Shown here in pieces: positions 25,758 to 34,874 of a stretch of 46,544 bases of DNA (position 1 is the stretch's first letter; each line of letters begins with the position of its first letter). The stretch comes from Alphaproteobacteria bacterium CG_4_10_14_0_8_um_filter_37_21 (GTDB taxonomy: Bacteria; Pseudomonadota; Alphaproteobacteria; Paracaedibacterales; UBA11393): positions 1 through 46,544 of the forward strand of contig PFNE01000029.1 of the NCBI GenBank assembly GCA_002791835.1, given 5' to 3'. Under the pieces are notes generated by a model that saw only the letters and a program-made list of their open reading frames with translations, ran no database searches and was not told the DNA's origin. Made by a program: the position numbers and the translations under genes.

Positions 25758-26097
25758 GAACTGTTCCTCCAAGTTGGCTATCATTTGATATACCCGTATT
25801 CAGATTACTATGATAAGGGTTAATTTTTAGTTGAAACGAATCTCTAATTACAGGCTCTATTCCAGATTTTCCAGAACATGCCTTAGATAGAGTACCAACC
25901 CACATAGATTTCCATATTTCACCAGAATGACTATCACCAAATAATTCACTTGGTTCGTCACAATTAAACATTTCCTTAAAAACCATTTCTAAAAAGGTGT
26001 TGGTAAATGCTTTTGTACCCTTTGCAATATCACGCTCTTGTTGGGGTGTATTGGGAATATGTTTAGCTTGTTGTGTGTTTAAATTAACTAGATCCAT
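25744..26097 (-). CDS. flgJ: FlgJ-type rod-binding protein (no muramidase domain)
   Basis: Rod-binding (rod-cap) domain of FlgJ, needed for flagellar rod assembly through the peptidoglycan. Residues about 25-90 match the domain: KAFTNTFLEMVFKEMF, an SELFGDSHSGEIWKSMW stretch, then the short helix with KSGIEPVI. Length 117 aa means only this domain is present, without the C-terminal muramidase of enterobacterial FlgJ; this is usual in alphaproteobacteria. AAGGAG lies eight or nine bases before ATG 26097. It starts 3 bp after the flgI stop. Confidence 0.83.
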   Translation of the reverse strand: MDLVNLNTQQAKHIPNTPQQERDIAKGTKAFTNTFLEMVFKEMFNCDEPSELFGDSHSGEIWKSMWVGTLSKACSGKSGIEPVIRDSFQLKINPYHSNLNTGISNDSQLGGTVHEYA

Positions 26098-26100
26098 GAT

Positions 26101-27594
26101 TTAAGTCTCCTTAATGTCGGCTTGCAGGGCTCCTGCTGCCTTAATAGCGCGCAATATAGAACCCATTTCCTTTGGTGTAACACCGAGAGAATTTAAAGCA
26201 TTCACCATTTCTTCTAGCGTGATACCACCATCAACAATCGTAAATTTACCTACTTCTTCAACAAACCCTGCTGTCGTTTTTTTCTCCTCAACTGTGCGAA
26301 TACCCGGATTATTTGCTTGATTTTGTTGTGCACCTTGAATTTTTTGTTGCTGTAATTGTGACATTTGCGCCATATGTTTATCCTGAAGTACTTCTAACTG
26401 TTCGTTCATATTTTGCTCTAGCTTTAAAATTTCTGCCCTTTTTTGTACCGCATTAAGTGCAGAATTTGCATTAACCGTTCGTTTTTTTTGTTCAAAGTTT
26501 GATTGTATAACACCACTTTCAGCTAGCTGTAACTGAACCAAACTTGCTGAAAAATTCTCCCCACCCCCAACATTTACGGGGTTATTGAAAATTGCACCTT
26601 GAATATTTGGCTGAGACACAACTGGTTCTTCTGAAATTGTGACAGTAATACTTCCTTGCGTAATGGCAACAGGGTTAATGCGAACATCTTTACCAACAAC
26701 GATCACACCATTTGTATCATCAATAACGACTTTTGCAGTCTGATCTGGACGAATTCGAAGCTGTTCAATTTCAGTCATAAAGCGTACAATTTGTTTTTTA
26801 AACATTGTTGGAATCTCAATTTTTACTGTACTTGGATCAGTTGGACGTGAAATTTCTTCATTAAAGTAATTGTTAATTTTAAATGCCATGCGTTCTGCTG
26901 TTGTAAAATCTGGATTTCTAAGGGATAGGTTAACCGTTTTCATTTTTTCAAAATCAAAACCAATTTCTTTTTCAATAATGGCACCGTTTGTGATAAGCCC
27001 AGCTGTTGGCACACCCTTTGTGACACTTGCATTTTCACCCGCTGCCGTAATACCAGAAACTGAAACATTACCCTGTGATACGGCATAAACTTCACCATCT
27101 GCACCATAAAGGGGCGTTACAAGCAAGATGCCACCACGTAAATCTTTAGCGTCACCAAGGGAAGATACAGAAACATCAATTTTTGTACCGTGTCGTGCAA
27201 AAGGCGGCAAATTTGCCGTAATCATGACGGCTGCAACATTTTTACCAGAAGGAACTTTACCATCACGAACATTCACACCCAAACGTTCTAACATACTAAC
27301 CAAGCTTTCTTTTGTGTAGGGAGAGCTTGCAAGCGTATCGCCAGAACCATTTAAACCCACAACAAGACCGTAGCCAATTAATTGGTTATCACGAATACCT
27401 TCAAATGTCGCTAAATCTTTAATACGGATTTTACTAAAATAACTATTTTGATCAGTTTCAGTTGTTCTCACAAGTTTTTGCAGTGTCTGAAGTCTGTTAA
27501 AGCTCATATCCAGTTCTTCTTCAGCACAAATAAAGGTGCTGAGGGAGATGGCAAAATTGCATAAAAATGTAAACTTGTTCAACAGGTAGGTCAT
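26101..27594 (-). CDS. flgI: Flagellar P-ring protein FlgI with a Gln-rich insert
   Basis: Periplasmic P-ring subunit of the flagellar basal body. A signal peptide occupies residues 1-23 (cut near FICA). The core has all the FlgI landmarks: RIKDLATFEGIRDNQLIGYGLVVGLNGSGD (57-86), NVAAVMITANLPPFA (119-133), DLRGGILLVTPLYGADGEVYAVSQG (151-175) and the C-terminal MVNALNSLGVTPKEM...AIKAAGALQADI. At 497 aa it is about 130 longer than usual. Most of the extra lies between SEEPVVSQPN (about 330) and FTIVDGGITL (about 451). It includes a Gln-rich predicted coiled coil at about 378-425. ATG 27594 is needed to keep the signal peptide although no Shine-Dalgarno is seen. Confidence 0.92.
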   Translation of the reverse strand: MTYLLNKFTFLCNFAISLSTFICAEEELDMSFNRLQTLQKLVRTTETDQNSYFSKIRIKDLATFEGIRDNQLIGYGLVVGLNGSGDTLASSPYTKESLVSMLERLGVNVRDGKVPSGKNVAAVMITANLPPFARHGTKIDVSVSSLGDAKDLRGGILLVTPLYGADGEVYAVSQGNVSVSGITAAGENASVTKGVPTAGLITNGAIIEKEIGFDFEKMKTVNLSLRNPDFTTAERMAFKINNYFNEEISRPTDPSTVKIEIPTMFKKQIVRFMTEIEQLRIRPDQTAKVVIDDTNGVIVVGKDVRINPVAITQGSITVTISEEPVVSQPNIQGAIFNNPVNVGGGENFSASLVQLQLAESGVIQSNFEQKKRTVNANSALNAVQKRAEILKLEQNMNEQLEVLQDKHMAQMSQLQQQKIQGAQQNQANNPGIRTVEEKKTTAGFVEEVGKFTIVDGGITLEEMVNALNSLGVTPKEMGSILRAIKAAGALQADIKET

Positions 27595-27727
27595 TAAAGA
27601 ATTAAATTAAAATAATATATCTATCCACCCATATGCAATTAACATGCCAACTTTTTCTTAATACAGCTAGACTCTGAATCAGTCAGGCTTTATATTTAGG
27701 TATATGCAAATATATTTTTAATATAAA

Positions 27728-28663
27728 ATGATTCAAAGCGATAAAGTGATCGGAATTAATAAAGCAGTCCAAATTTTATCTGATGAGGGTATTTGCGCTA
27801 TTCCCACAGAAACAGTCTATGGCCTTGCTGCTGATGCAACCAATTCTAATGCCGTTGCCAAAATTTATGCCCTTAAAAATAGGCCAACTTTTAATCCTTT
27901 AATTGTTCATGTGTCATCTATAAAGCAAGCGACAGCGTTTGCAGAAATTTCATCAGAAAATCATAAAGTATGCTCATATTTTTGGGATCAGAATCTGTCT
28001 TTAACAGTCGTCTTGCCCTTGAAAGCAACCCATTTAATTTCTCCACTTGTTACAGCAGGCCTTAATACCATTGCAGTACGTAGGCCCAATCACCCAATAG
28101 CGCTTGATATTATTAATCGCGTTGGCCCAATAGCAGCACCTAGTGCGAATCAATCCATGCATATTAGCCCAACATCTGCAGACCATGTGTGTAAAAGTTT
28201 TGGTAAAAATTCGCCCTATATTGTTGATGGCGGCCTGTGCACTGTTGGCTTAGAATCAACAATATTAGACCTAAGCAATAAAATTCCATGCATTTTACGC
28301 GCTGGAGGCGTTACAAAAGAAGACCTTGAAACTTACTTTAAAATGTCTTTAAACAGTGCATCAAAAACAATTAAAGCGCCTGGCATGATGAAAAAACATT
28401 ATGCACCCGCATGCCCTGTTATTTTAAATGCACAGACCATGCAGCCAGGCGATGTATTACTAGGGTTTGGACCAAAAACCCCTAAGGGTTCCACACTAAA
28501 TTTAAGTCCAACCGGGAACTTAACGGAAGCTGCTACAAATTTATTTGACGCCCTCTATAAGCTAGAGGCCATGAAACCAAAACGTATTCTGATTTCACCT
28601 ATACCCATGATAGGTCTTGGTATAGCGATTAACGATCGCATTTCACGGGCAGCAGCAGCATGA
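27728..28663 (+). CDS. tsaC: Threonylcarbamoyl-AMP synthase (Sua5 type)
   Basis: Makes threonylcarbamoyl-AMP from threonine, bicarbonate and ATP for t6A37 modification of ANN-decoding tRNAs. The YrdC domain is residues 1-205 with GICAIPTETVYGLAADA, the KNRPTFNPLIVHV motif and VGPIAAPSANQSMHISPT. The Sua5 C-terminal domain follows (about 225-311) after the linker GMMKKHYAPACP. Length 311 aa identifies the two-domain Sua5 form rather than single-domain TsaC. It is divergent from flgI, and its TGA overlaps the ATG of the next gene (ATGA). Confidence 0.95.
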   Translation: MIQSDKVIGINKAVQILSDEGICAIPTETVYGLAADATNSNAVAKIYALKNRPTFNPLIVHVSSIKQATAFAEISSENHKVCSYFWDQNLSLTVVLPLKATHLISPLVTAGLNTIAVRRPNHPIALDIINRVGPIAAPSANQSMHISPTSADHVCKSFGKNSPYIVDGGLCTVGLESTILDLSNKIPCILRAGGVTKEDLETYFKMSLNSASKTIKAPGMMKKHYAPACPVILNAQTMQPGDVLLGFGPKTPKGSTLNLSPTGNLTEAATNLFDALYKLEAMKPKRILISPIPMIGLGIAINDRISRAAAA

Positions 28664-29550
28664 TTAAAAAAAATCCATTAAAAGCAGCACTTTTTATGTT
28701 AGGTTGGTCAAGTTTTTACGTGTGTTCCATGACCTTAAATAAATTTGTTAGCAAAGAAACACCCACGGCCATTATCGTATTTTACCGTATTTTAATCGCC
28801 TTAATATGGTTGTCACCAATCATCATAAAAAATGGCGGGCTGCATTTATTAAAGTCGAAAATATCACACCTTCATATAATACGCGGTATATTAACGGCCC
28901 TTACAACGGGATGTACTTACTATGCGTATCGCTACTTACCCCTTGGCACTGCAACAGCTATCGGCTTAGCTGGTCCTTTATTTATTAGTTTAATGGCTGT
29001 TGTATTTTTACACGAAAAGTTAACCATAAAAAAATTATTGTACATAGTATCTGGATATGTTGGTGTCCTGATTATTGTCAAACCAGGTGCTGTTAATTTA
29101 TCATCAGATTTGACCCTAGCTTTACTTGCTGCCGTTGCTGGAAATTTATTAATTGCAGGCCATGTCATCTTACTAAAAATCGTATCAAAAACAGATCGGT
29201 CTCTTACCATTTTATTTTATAATACGCTGGTACCACTTCTATGTTGGGGCCTCTATATTCTAACAGATACAACCTTATGCCATTTCTGCTATACAGTTCC
29301 CTTGCAAGATTTGCAATTTTTAATAGGTATTGGCTTTGCAGGTCTATCCCTTCAATTTTGCTATACAAAAGCCATTACATTTGAAGATGCATCTTTTGTA
29401 TCTCCGCTAGAATATATTCGTATCGTTATGGCTATTCCACTGGGATTTTTCATATTTAATGAAAGCTTAAATTTTTACGTGATCATTGGCGCAGCAGTCA
29501 TTATAACATCAACCTATAGCCTACTTAGAATAGAGAAAGCATTAAAATAA
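28660..29550 (+). CDS. DMT/EamA-family permease
   Basis: Inner-membrane transporter of the drug/metabolite superfamily: 296 aa with ten predicted helices as two EamA repeats (about 10-140 and 150-290). The repeat signatures are visible in AYRYLPLGTATAIGLAGPLFISLMAV, with KPG at the end of the first half, and in the second-half KAITFEDASFVSPLEYIRIVMAIPLGFFIFNE. The substrate cannot be deduced; members export amino acids, nucleotides or metabolites, and related proteins in intracellular bacteria can take up S-adenosylmethionine. It is translationally coupled to the Sua5 gene through ATGA. Confidence 0.87.
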   Translation: MIKKNPLKAALFMLGWSSFYVCSMTLNKFVSKETPTAIIVFYRILIALIWLSPIIIKNGGLHLLKSKISHLHIIRGILTALTTGCTYYAYRYLPLGTATAIGLAGPLFISLMAVVFLHEKLTIKKLLYIVSGYVGVLIIVKPGAVNLSSDLTLALLAAVAGNLLIAGHVILLKIVSKTDRSLTILFYNTLVPLLCWGLYILTDTTLCHFCYTVPLQDLQFLIGIGFAGLSLQFCYTKAITFEDASFVSPLEYIRIVMAIPLGFFIFNESLNFYVIIGAAVIITSTYSLLRIEKALK

Positions 29551-29697
29551 AACTGTAAAGTTTTCTTCCATACACCCCCTACAATTTTTTAAAATAGATA
29601 GAGAAAAACTTTAGTCAATTATATAAGAATCACAACAAAACCAAGTTTACATTGTTCAATACCCTATACATATTCTGTTTAAAGGCATATAGTTGTA

Positions 29698-29714
29698 ATA
29701 AGTTCATAACTTAT
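29698..29714. promoter_or_regulatory. Inverted repeat upstream of the LysR gene
   Basis: ATAAGTT-CAT-AACTTAT is a perfect 7-bp inverted repeat about 30 bp before the LysR-type start. It could be an autoregulatory operator, since LysR regulators often bind short AT-rich dyads near their own promoter. It does not match the classical T-N11-A spacing exactly. Confidence 0.4.
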
Positions 29715-29744
29715 ATGTGCATTAAGCAATAGTGGAGTCATAAT

Positions 29745-30644
29745 ATGGATTGGGATAAACTACGCGTCTTTCATGCCGTTGCAGAAGTAAACAGTTTAAC
29801 AAATGCAGGTGTTTCACTTGGGTTAAGTCAATCAGCTGTCAGTAGACAAATTTCATCACTAGAAAAAAGTTTGAATATAAAACTTTTTAATCGTCATGCA
29901 CGCGGTCTGATTTTAACCAGCGAAGGCGAAATTTTATACAAAACAACACGAAATATTTTTTCCCTTTTGCACACAGTACAAACAAAAATTTCAGATACAA
30001 AGCATGCAGTAAAAGGAACATTAAAAATTGCAACCACTACGGCCGTTGGCACCGTTTGGCTTCCGCCCAGGTTGAACACCTTTTTTAGTGCGCATCCAGA
30101 CATTAACGCACAATTTATACTAACAGATGGCGAAGTTGACTTTACCATGCGCGAAGCAGACCTTGCCCTTCGCTTTGGAAAAAGTAAAAATCCGCCTCCT
30201 GGAATGATTCACCAACATTTATTTAACGTTAACTTAAAGGCTTATGGTGCAAAATCTTACTTTAAAAAATATGGCACACCAAAAACAGTAGATGAACTCT
30301 CAAACCATAAATTACTAATTTATGGCGGCGGTGCAGCCGCCCCAACAGATCATGTAAACATGCTATTGCACTTAGGTGCTAAACTTCACGAAATCCGTGA
30401 ACCTTTTATTCAGCTTCCAAGTGCTTTTGGCTTATTAGAATGCGCACGATCAGGCATGGGAATAGCCTTATTGGCAGATTATATTGCACGCGATTATGAT
30501 GATTTAATCCCCCTATTCCCCGATATATCGCATCCTGTCAGTGAAATGATTATGGTGTATCCAAAAGAATTGGTTGGCACAAAGCGTATAGAAGCATTTT
30601 TAGATTTTATCAGAAAAGAAGCAGCTAAGTTAAAAGTAGACTAA
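29745..30644 (+). CDS. LysR-family transcriptional regulator
   Basis: DNA-binding regulator with an N-terminal winged helix (residues 1-60: LRVFHAVAEVNSLTNAGVSLGLSQSAVSRQISSLEKSLNIKLFNR) and a C-terminal periplasmic-binding-protein-like effector domain (about 90-290). The domain includes GEVDFTMREADLALRFG and ARSGMGIALLADYIA, typical of the family. Length 299 aa is standard. Targets and effector are unknown: the neighbour on the left is the DMT permease in the same direction, and there is no divergent partner gene, so the usual guilt-by-neighbour rule does not help. It is preceded by a perfect inverted repeat. Confidence 0.93.
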   Translation: MDWDKLRVFHAVAEVNSLTNAGVSLGLSQSAVSRQISSLEKSLNIKLFNRHARGLILTSEGEILYKTTRNIFSLLHTVQTKISDTKHAVKGTLKIATTTAVGTVWLPPRLNTFFSAHPDINAQFILTDGEVDFTMREADLALRFGKSKNPPPGMIHQHLFNVNLKAYGAKSYFKKYGTPKTVDELSNHKLLIYGGGAAAPTDHVNMLLHLGAKLHEIREPFIQLPSAFGLLECARSGMGIALLADYIARDYDDLIPLFPDISHPVSEMIMVYPKELVGTKRIEAFLDFIRKEAAKLKVD

Positions 30645-30679
30645 AAAGTATGACATCGTTTTCATGCCTTATTTGCCTA

Positions 30680-30961
30680 CTACTGGATAAATAGTTCTTC
30701 AGTCAAAATATCCCAAAGTTTTTTTGTATCGCAGCGTGTCGATACCCACACATCACCCTTAAGATGAAAGTGGTGTGCACCCGTGACAGGGCTAGATACC
30801 CAAATTTGCTGTGTAACGCCGTGGTAATTAACTTGATATATACCGCTTTCACAACGTAAGACAAGTTCTTGAGAGTTTATATCCACATCATCCAAATCGT
30901 TTTCTTCACACCAATCAAAAATTTTATTAATTTCAATCTCAGCGCGTTTAGAAATGTGCAT
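30680..30961 (-). CDS. cyaY: Frataxin homologue CyaY
   Basis: Iron-binding protein that modulates Fe-S cluster assembly. The 93-aa product matches CyaY/frataxin: an acidic first helix (EENDLDDVDINSQ), then the strand-rich core ELVLRCESGIYQVNYHGVTQQIWVSSPVTGAHHF, ending in an amphipathic helix (LWDILTEELF). The QIWVSSP motif is diagnostic. Frataxin in bacteria is found mainly in gamma- and alphaproteobacteria and is the presumed ancestor of mitochondrial frataxin. It sits just downstream of tRNA-Ala on the same strand and ends close to the convergent LysR gene. Confidence 0.88.
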   Translation of the reverse strand: MHISKRAEIEINKIFDWCEENDLDDVDINSQELVLRCESGIYQVNYHGVTQQIWVSSPVTGAHHFHLKGDVWVSTRCDTKKLWDILTEELFIQ

Positions 30962-30979
30962 ATATTACCTAAAAATTCG

Positions 30980-31055
30980 TGGTGGAGCCAAGGGGAATCG
31001 AACCCCTGACCTCTACAATGCCATCGTAGCGCTCTACCAACTGAGCTATGACCCC
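30980..31055 (-). tRNA. tRNA-Ala (anticodon GGC)
   Basis: The minus strand gives a 76-nt cloverleaf with encoded CCA. The acceptor is GGGGTCA paired with TGGCTCC, including the G3:U70 pair that is the alanine identity element. The D arm is GCTCAGTTGGTAGAGC, the anticodon loop ATGGCAT (GGC), and the T arm contains GGTTCGAATCC. All stems pair. Confidence 0.97.
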
Positions 31056-31255
31056 TAATAATCTAATTCTATCAAAAGTTCCTGTGTCTGGGCAATGCTT
31101 TTTAATAGGTAGGGTGTATCTACTTTATACGGTTCTGTGGGCGTGTTAAAAAAACGTTCCTTCGGTGGTATCAAATAATGCCGCTAGCCTAGCTTAACTA
31201 CATTTACTGGTTTGATGGCTGCATCGTTTTAGGGTAACGTATTAAGTTTAAATTT

Positions 31256-33052
31256 TTAATATATACGCTCTTTGGGCTCAATATAGTCAACCTCATCTGT
31301 TAAGGTTTTTGCCATCACAGGTCGATAGGAAAGCGTTACAGATCCATCCTCATTTAAAGCACATAATGTGTGCGTCATCCATTTTTTATCGTCGCGGTCT
31401 TTATAGTCATCCCGTGAATGCGCCCCTCTGCTTTCTTGTCGGTTTAAAGCCGAATGCAGCGTTACAACAGATTGCTGAATAAGATTTTCAAGTTCTAAAG
31501 CTTCTATTAAATCTGTATTCCAAATTAACGACTGGTCATAAATTTTAATATCTTTATAGGCATTGGTTACATCTTTTAATTTTTCCACACCCTGTAACAT
31601 AACATTCTCGGTTCTAAAAACTGAGCAATGGGCATGCATTGTATTTTGCAACTGCAAACGTACTTCACTGGTTTTAAGAGATCCTTTATTATCTTTTATT
31701 TTAAATAAGCGCTTAAAGCCCTTCATCGACTGTTCATAAGGCCTGTCAACGGCATGCTCTGTATTAGGTTCTATTAACGCACAGGTACGTATGGCTGCCG
31801 CTCTGCCAAATACCACAATATCTAATAAAGAGTTTGTGCCCAACCTATTGGCTCCATGCACAGATACACAAGCAGCCTCTCCAATTGCCATCAATCCTTT
31901 AACGATTGTTTTCTTTTTATCTTTCAAAACCTCCCCATGATAATTGGTCGCAATACCCCCCATATTATAATGGACCGTTGGAATAACAGGTATGGGGGCT
32001 TTCGTTGTATCAACACCAGAAAAAATTCTGGCCGTTTCAGATATGCCAGGCAAACGCTCTGCTATTATTTTTGGGTCTAAATGTTCAAGATGAAGAAGCG
32101 CATGATCTTTCTTTTCGCCAACACCCCGACCTTCCATCACTTCAATCGTTATCGCACGTGATACAACATCACGAGAGGCTAGATCTTTTGCATGAGGCGC
32201 ATATTTTTCCATAAATCTTTCACCCTTACTGTTTGTAAGGTAACCACCTTCACCGCGGGCGGCTTCAGACATCAAACATCCTGAACCGTAAATTCCTGTT
32301 GGGTGAAACTGAATAAATTCCATATCAGACAAAGGCAAGCCTGCGCGCAAAACCATAGCGTTTCCATCCCCTGTACACGTATGAGCAGACGTACATGATA
32401 AAAATGCACGACCATATCCACCTGTGGCCAAAATAGTTTGGTGCCCCCAAAAGCGGTGTAAGCTTCCATCTTCCATACATAGGGCTGTCACACCATGACA
32501 AGCGCCCTTATCATCCATAATTAAATCAAGCACAAAATACTCTACATAAAATTCTGCTTTATGCTTTAAGCATTGCTGATAAAGTGTATGAAGAATAGCG
32601 TGACCGGTTCTATCAGCTGCAGCACACGCACGTTTTGCTATTGATTCCCCCTGGTTAAGGGTATGGCCACCAAAGGCACGCTGATAAATTTCCCCTTTCT
32701 CATTACGCGAAAAAGGAACACCGTAATGTTCTAATTCTATAACCGCATCTTTTGCATGTTTGCACATATATTCGATGGCGTCCTGGTCACCAAGCCAGTC
32801 CCCACCTTTAACGGTATCGTAAAAATGATAGCGCCAATCATCGCCGTCAGTCATATTACCAAGTGCTGCACTAATACCACCTTGTGCTGCAACAGTATGA
32901 CTACGTGTTGGAAAAACCTTTGAAATGCATGCCGTCTTTAAATTTTTAGCACACATACCAAGTGTTGCACGAAGCCCTGCTCCGCCAGCACCGATAACCA
33001 AAACATCATAGTCATGATCAATAATTTCTTTACCGTTATAAGAATCAGTCAT
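31256..33052 (-). CDS. sdhA: Succinate dehydrogenase flavoprotein subunit
   Basis: FAD-binding catalytic subunit of respiratory complex II. The Rossmann N-terminus ([13 protein letters not shown]), the FAD-attachment region with its histidine ([12 protein letters not shown]), [11 protein letters not shown], and the C-terminal [23 protein letters not shown] are all present. I chose ATG 33052, whose ATGA overlaps the sdhD stop; a TTG two codons upstream (33058) is less likely. About 598 aa. The unit sdhC-sdhD-sdhA has coupled junctions, but sdhB does not follow: downstream are a 200-bp gap, tRNA-Ala and cyaY. Confidence 0.97.
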   Translation of the reverse strand: MTDSYNGKEIIDHDYDVLVIGAGGAGLRATLGMCAKNLKTACISKVFPTRSHTVAAQGGISAALGNMTDGDDWRYHFYDTVKGGDWLGDQDAIEYMCKHAKDAVIELEHYGVPFSRNEKGEIYQRAFGGHTLNQGESIAKRACAAADRTGHAILHTLYQQCLKHKAEFYVEYFVLDLIMDDKGACHGVTALCMEDGSLHRFWGHQTILATGGYGRAFLSCTSAHTCTGDGNAMVLRAGLPLSDMEFIQFHPTGIYGSGCLMSEAARGEGGYLTNSKGERFMEKYAPHAKDLASRDVVSRAITIEVMEGRGVGEKKDHALLHLEHLDPKIIAERLPGISETARIFSGVDTTKAPIPVIPTVHYNMGGIATNYHGEVLKDKKKTIVKGLMAIGEAACVSVHGANRLGTNSLLDIVVFGRAAAIRTCALIEPNTEHAVDRPYEQSMKGFKRLFKIKDNKGSLKTSEVRLQLQNTMHAHCSVFRTENVMLQGVEKLKDVTNAYKDIKIYDQSLIWNTDLIEALELENLIQQSVVTLHSALNRQESRGAHSRDDYKDRDDKKWMTHTLCALNEDGSVTLSYRPVMAKTLTDEVDYIEPKERIY

Positions 33053-33390
33053 GAACAACGCCCCCCACTTGCAATAATATTTATAATGCAGACAATACTG
33101 AACACAACGGCTATTAAACCAAATGCATAAATTGTTTGAATGATAATTTGTCGTACTTTTAAATGTGGCACATAATCTTCCACAACCATGGTAACGCCTA
33201 AAACAAAATGATAGATACTGGACAAAACCATGAGAATAAGCCCTGTTGCAGGTATTGGTTTTGAAAAATGTGTTAAAATATCAAAATGGTAATTTGGCAT
33301 ACAAATTAATGTAGAAAAAAACCAAGGCAACAAAAAAAGAAGCATAAAAGCTGTGATTCTTTGATGACGCCAATGCGTTGCAGATTTCAT
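33049..33390 (-). CDS. sdhD: Succinate dehydrogenase membrane anchor subunit
   Basis: Second haem/quinone-binding membrane anchor of complex II. Starting at ATG 33390 the product is 113 aa with three hydrophobic helices, beginning [15 protein letters not shown]. The HW.HQR start resembles the conserved quinone-site region, and the middle helix contains the haem-ligand-type segment [18 protein letters not shown]. This start overlaps the sdhC stop as ATGA and is preferred to the longer frame from 33447, which lies within sdhC. The TGA overlaps sdhA in the same way. Confidence 0.9.
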   Translation of the reverse strand: MKSATHWRHQRITAFMLLFLLPWFFSTLICMPNYHFDILTHFSKPIPATGLILMVLSSIYHFVLGVTMVVEDYVPHLKVRQIIIQTIYAFGLIAVVFSIVCIINIIASGGRCS

Positions 33391-33758
33391 AATAATGTAA
33401 CCCATAATAAAAGTGATGCAATAGCTGTTACAAGAACAACCCCCCACCCTGAGTAATAAACAATTTTAATATCAAGACCAAAGCCTAAATCCCAACTTAT
33501 ATGCCGTATACCATTGATAAGATGAAATGTTACAGACACAATTAAGGCCAACTTCAAAATATAGCCTAAAAAGGAGGACATAAAGACCATCAAATATATA
33601 TACGCCTCGCCACCTTGAGAAAGTCCATACAACCACCATAGTAATAAGAATAATCCAGCTATCAAACTTACACCCGAAATACGATGCATTATAGATAAAA
33701 CAGATGTTAATTGTGGTTTATAAATTTGAAGATGTGGGGATAGGGGTTTTTCTTGCAT
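33387..33758 (-). CDS. sdhC: Succinate dehydrogenase cytochrome b556 subunit
   Basis: First membrane subunit of complex II. The 123-aa protein starts with the typical RPLSPHLQIYKPQ-type sequence (here KPLSPHLQIYKPQLTSVLSIMHRISG) and has three helices. The second has the haem-ligand histidine region TFHLINGIRHISWDLG. AAGGAG lies eight bases before ATG 33758, just after a hairpin that may terminate the upstream DsbA-like gene. Confidence 0.96.
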   Translation of the reverse strand: MQEKPLSPHLQIYKPQLTSVLSIMHRISGVSLIAGLFLLLWWLYGLSQGGEAYIYLMVFMSSFLGYILKLALIVSVTFHLINGIRHISWDLGFGLDIKIVYYSGWGVVLVTAIASLLLWVTLL

Positions 33759-33783
33759 AAAAAGTAACTCCTTGAAAAGATTG

Positions 33784-33809
33784 CACCCTCTTTAATACCA
33801 AAGAGGGTG
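33784..33809 (-). terminator. Hairpin between the dsbA-like gene and sdhC
   Basis: CACCCTCTTT and AAAGAGGGTG form a perfect 10-bp stem with a six-base loop. On the minus strand it is followed by a short T-rich stretch (CAATCTTTTC) and then the sdhC ribosome-binding site. It lies 8 bp after the dsbA-like stop, so it is probably a partial terminator or an attenuator, with sdhC read through or started nearby. Confidence 0.65.
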
Positions 33810-33817
33810 TAGTCGGA

Positions 33818-34735
33818 TTACTGACCTAAACTTTTCTGAATTTGATTGCGTTCTTCTAAAGACGTATTTTTCATTACTTCAACTGTGCTTACTAAAGAAT
33901 CAGCACCCATAATATTGATGGGCACAACAATCGTACCAATTGTTTTATCTTTAATTAATGCAAAACTTACTGGAACTTGCGTTAGGCCAATTTTTTCCAT
34001 AATACTTGCATGTTTATCATAAGAACTTAAATCACTATAATCTAACTCTTGAAGGTCAATTTTAAATTCATTAACTTTTGCAAGTAACGCATCTTTTGAT
34101 GGTTTAACATCTGAATAGATGCCTAGTAAACTTAAGAATTTTGTCGCATCTTTCTGGTAAGCCGCATTTAAAATAACACCATATTCGCGTGTTAAATCAC
34201 CTTGAAATAAGGGAACCGAATAAACGATGAATTTAACATTTGCATTTTTTTTTCTAATGTCACGGATCATTTTTAAATGTGTTTGGCAATGTGGGCAAAG
34301 AAAGTCAACAAACATAAGCACGGAAACATCAAAATCGTGCGCACCACCAAAATGAATACCACGTTCTTGTATAGCTGGAAGATTATTTTTTACGTTTTTA
34401 GCCCAATCAATGCGTTGTTCAGCTTGCTTATTTTGAACACCTTCTTGTAGTATTTGTGCAACAATTTCTGGATATTTAGCAATTGTTGCTAAAATTTCTT
34501 GTTCTTTTTTAGAAGGGGCGTCAGACTCTACTTTTCTTCTTTTTTTAGGTGATGAATCATTTTGCGCGTCAGGCCCTGGCGCTTTTCCACCCATCTTGTA
34601 AATTTTGGGCATTTTTACCTGATTTTTTTTTTGCTTAGATTGTTTTACGGCAATAACCTGATCTAAAGGAGATGATTGTGCAGAAATGCTGGTCATCAGG
34701 GCTGCCATACTGACAGCTATTAAATTGTTTCTCAT
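33818..34735 (-). CDS. DsbA/Com1-like thiol oxidoreductase
   Basis: Exported thioredoxin-fold protein, probably forming or isomerising disulfides in the periplasm. A signal peptide occupies residues 1-20 (MAALMTSISAQ). Residues 20-75 are a basic, disordered-looking linker. The catalytic motif CPHC is at 147-150 (VDFLCPHCQTH) at the start of the thioredoxin fold, and the cis-Pro loop is in LTQVPVSFAL. Length 305 aa is typical of the Com1/DsbA-like alphaproteobacterial group. The linker contains PKKRRKV at 63-69. It precedes sdhCDA with a hairpin between, and is divergent from csp. Confidence 0.87.
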   Translation of the reverse strand: MRNNLIAVSMAALMTSISAQSSPLDQVIAVKQSKQKKNQVKMPKIYKMGGKAPGPDAQNDSSPKKRRKVESDAPSKKEQEILATIAKYPEIVAQILQEGVQNKQAEQRIDWAKNVKNNLPAIQERGIHFGGAHDFDVSVLMFVDFLCPHCQTHLKMIRDIRKKNANVKFIVYSVPLFQGDLTREYGVILNAAYQKDATKFLSLLGIYSDVKPSKDALLAKVNEFKIDLQELDYSDLSSYDKHASIMEKIGLTQVPVSFALIKDKTIGTIVVPINIMGADSLVSTVEVMKNTSLEERNQIQKSLGQ

Positions 34736-34874
34736 TATATAATGTAACTCTATGAGTAGTGGACTATATTAAAACTAACAAATTCCATCCCAACTGAAAA
34801 GAGATGTTAAAATAAAATTTGATCTTTCTAAAGTTTAGGTGTACAATTAAATTATCCTGAATAAAATATTTCAC

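Noticed and set aside
27595-27727. TTAA pairs before flgI considered as CtrA boxes
   Set aside because: The TTAA motifs are spaced 1 or 15 bp apart, not the required 7, and the region is AT-rich.
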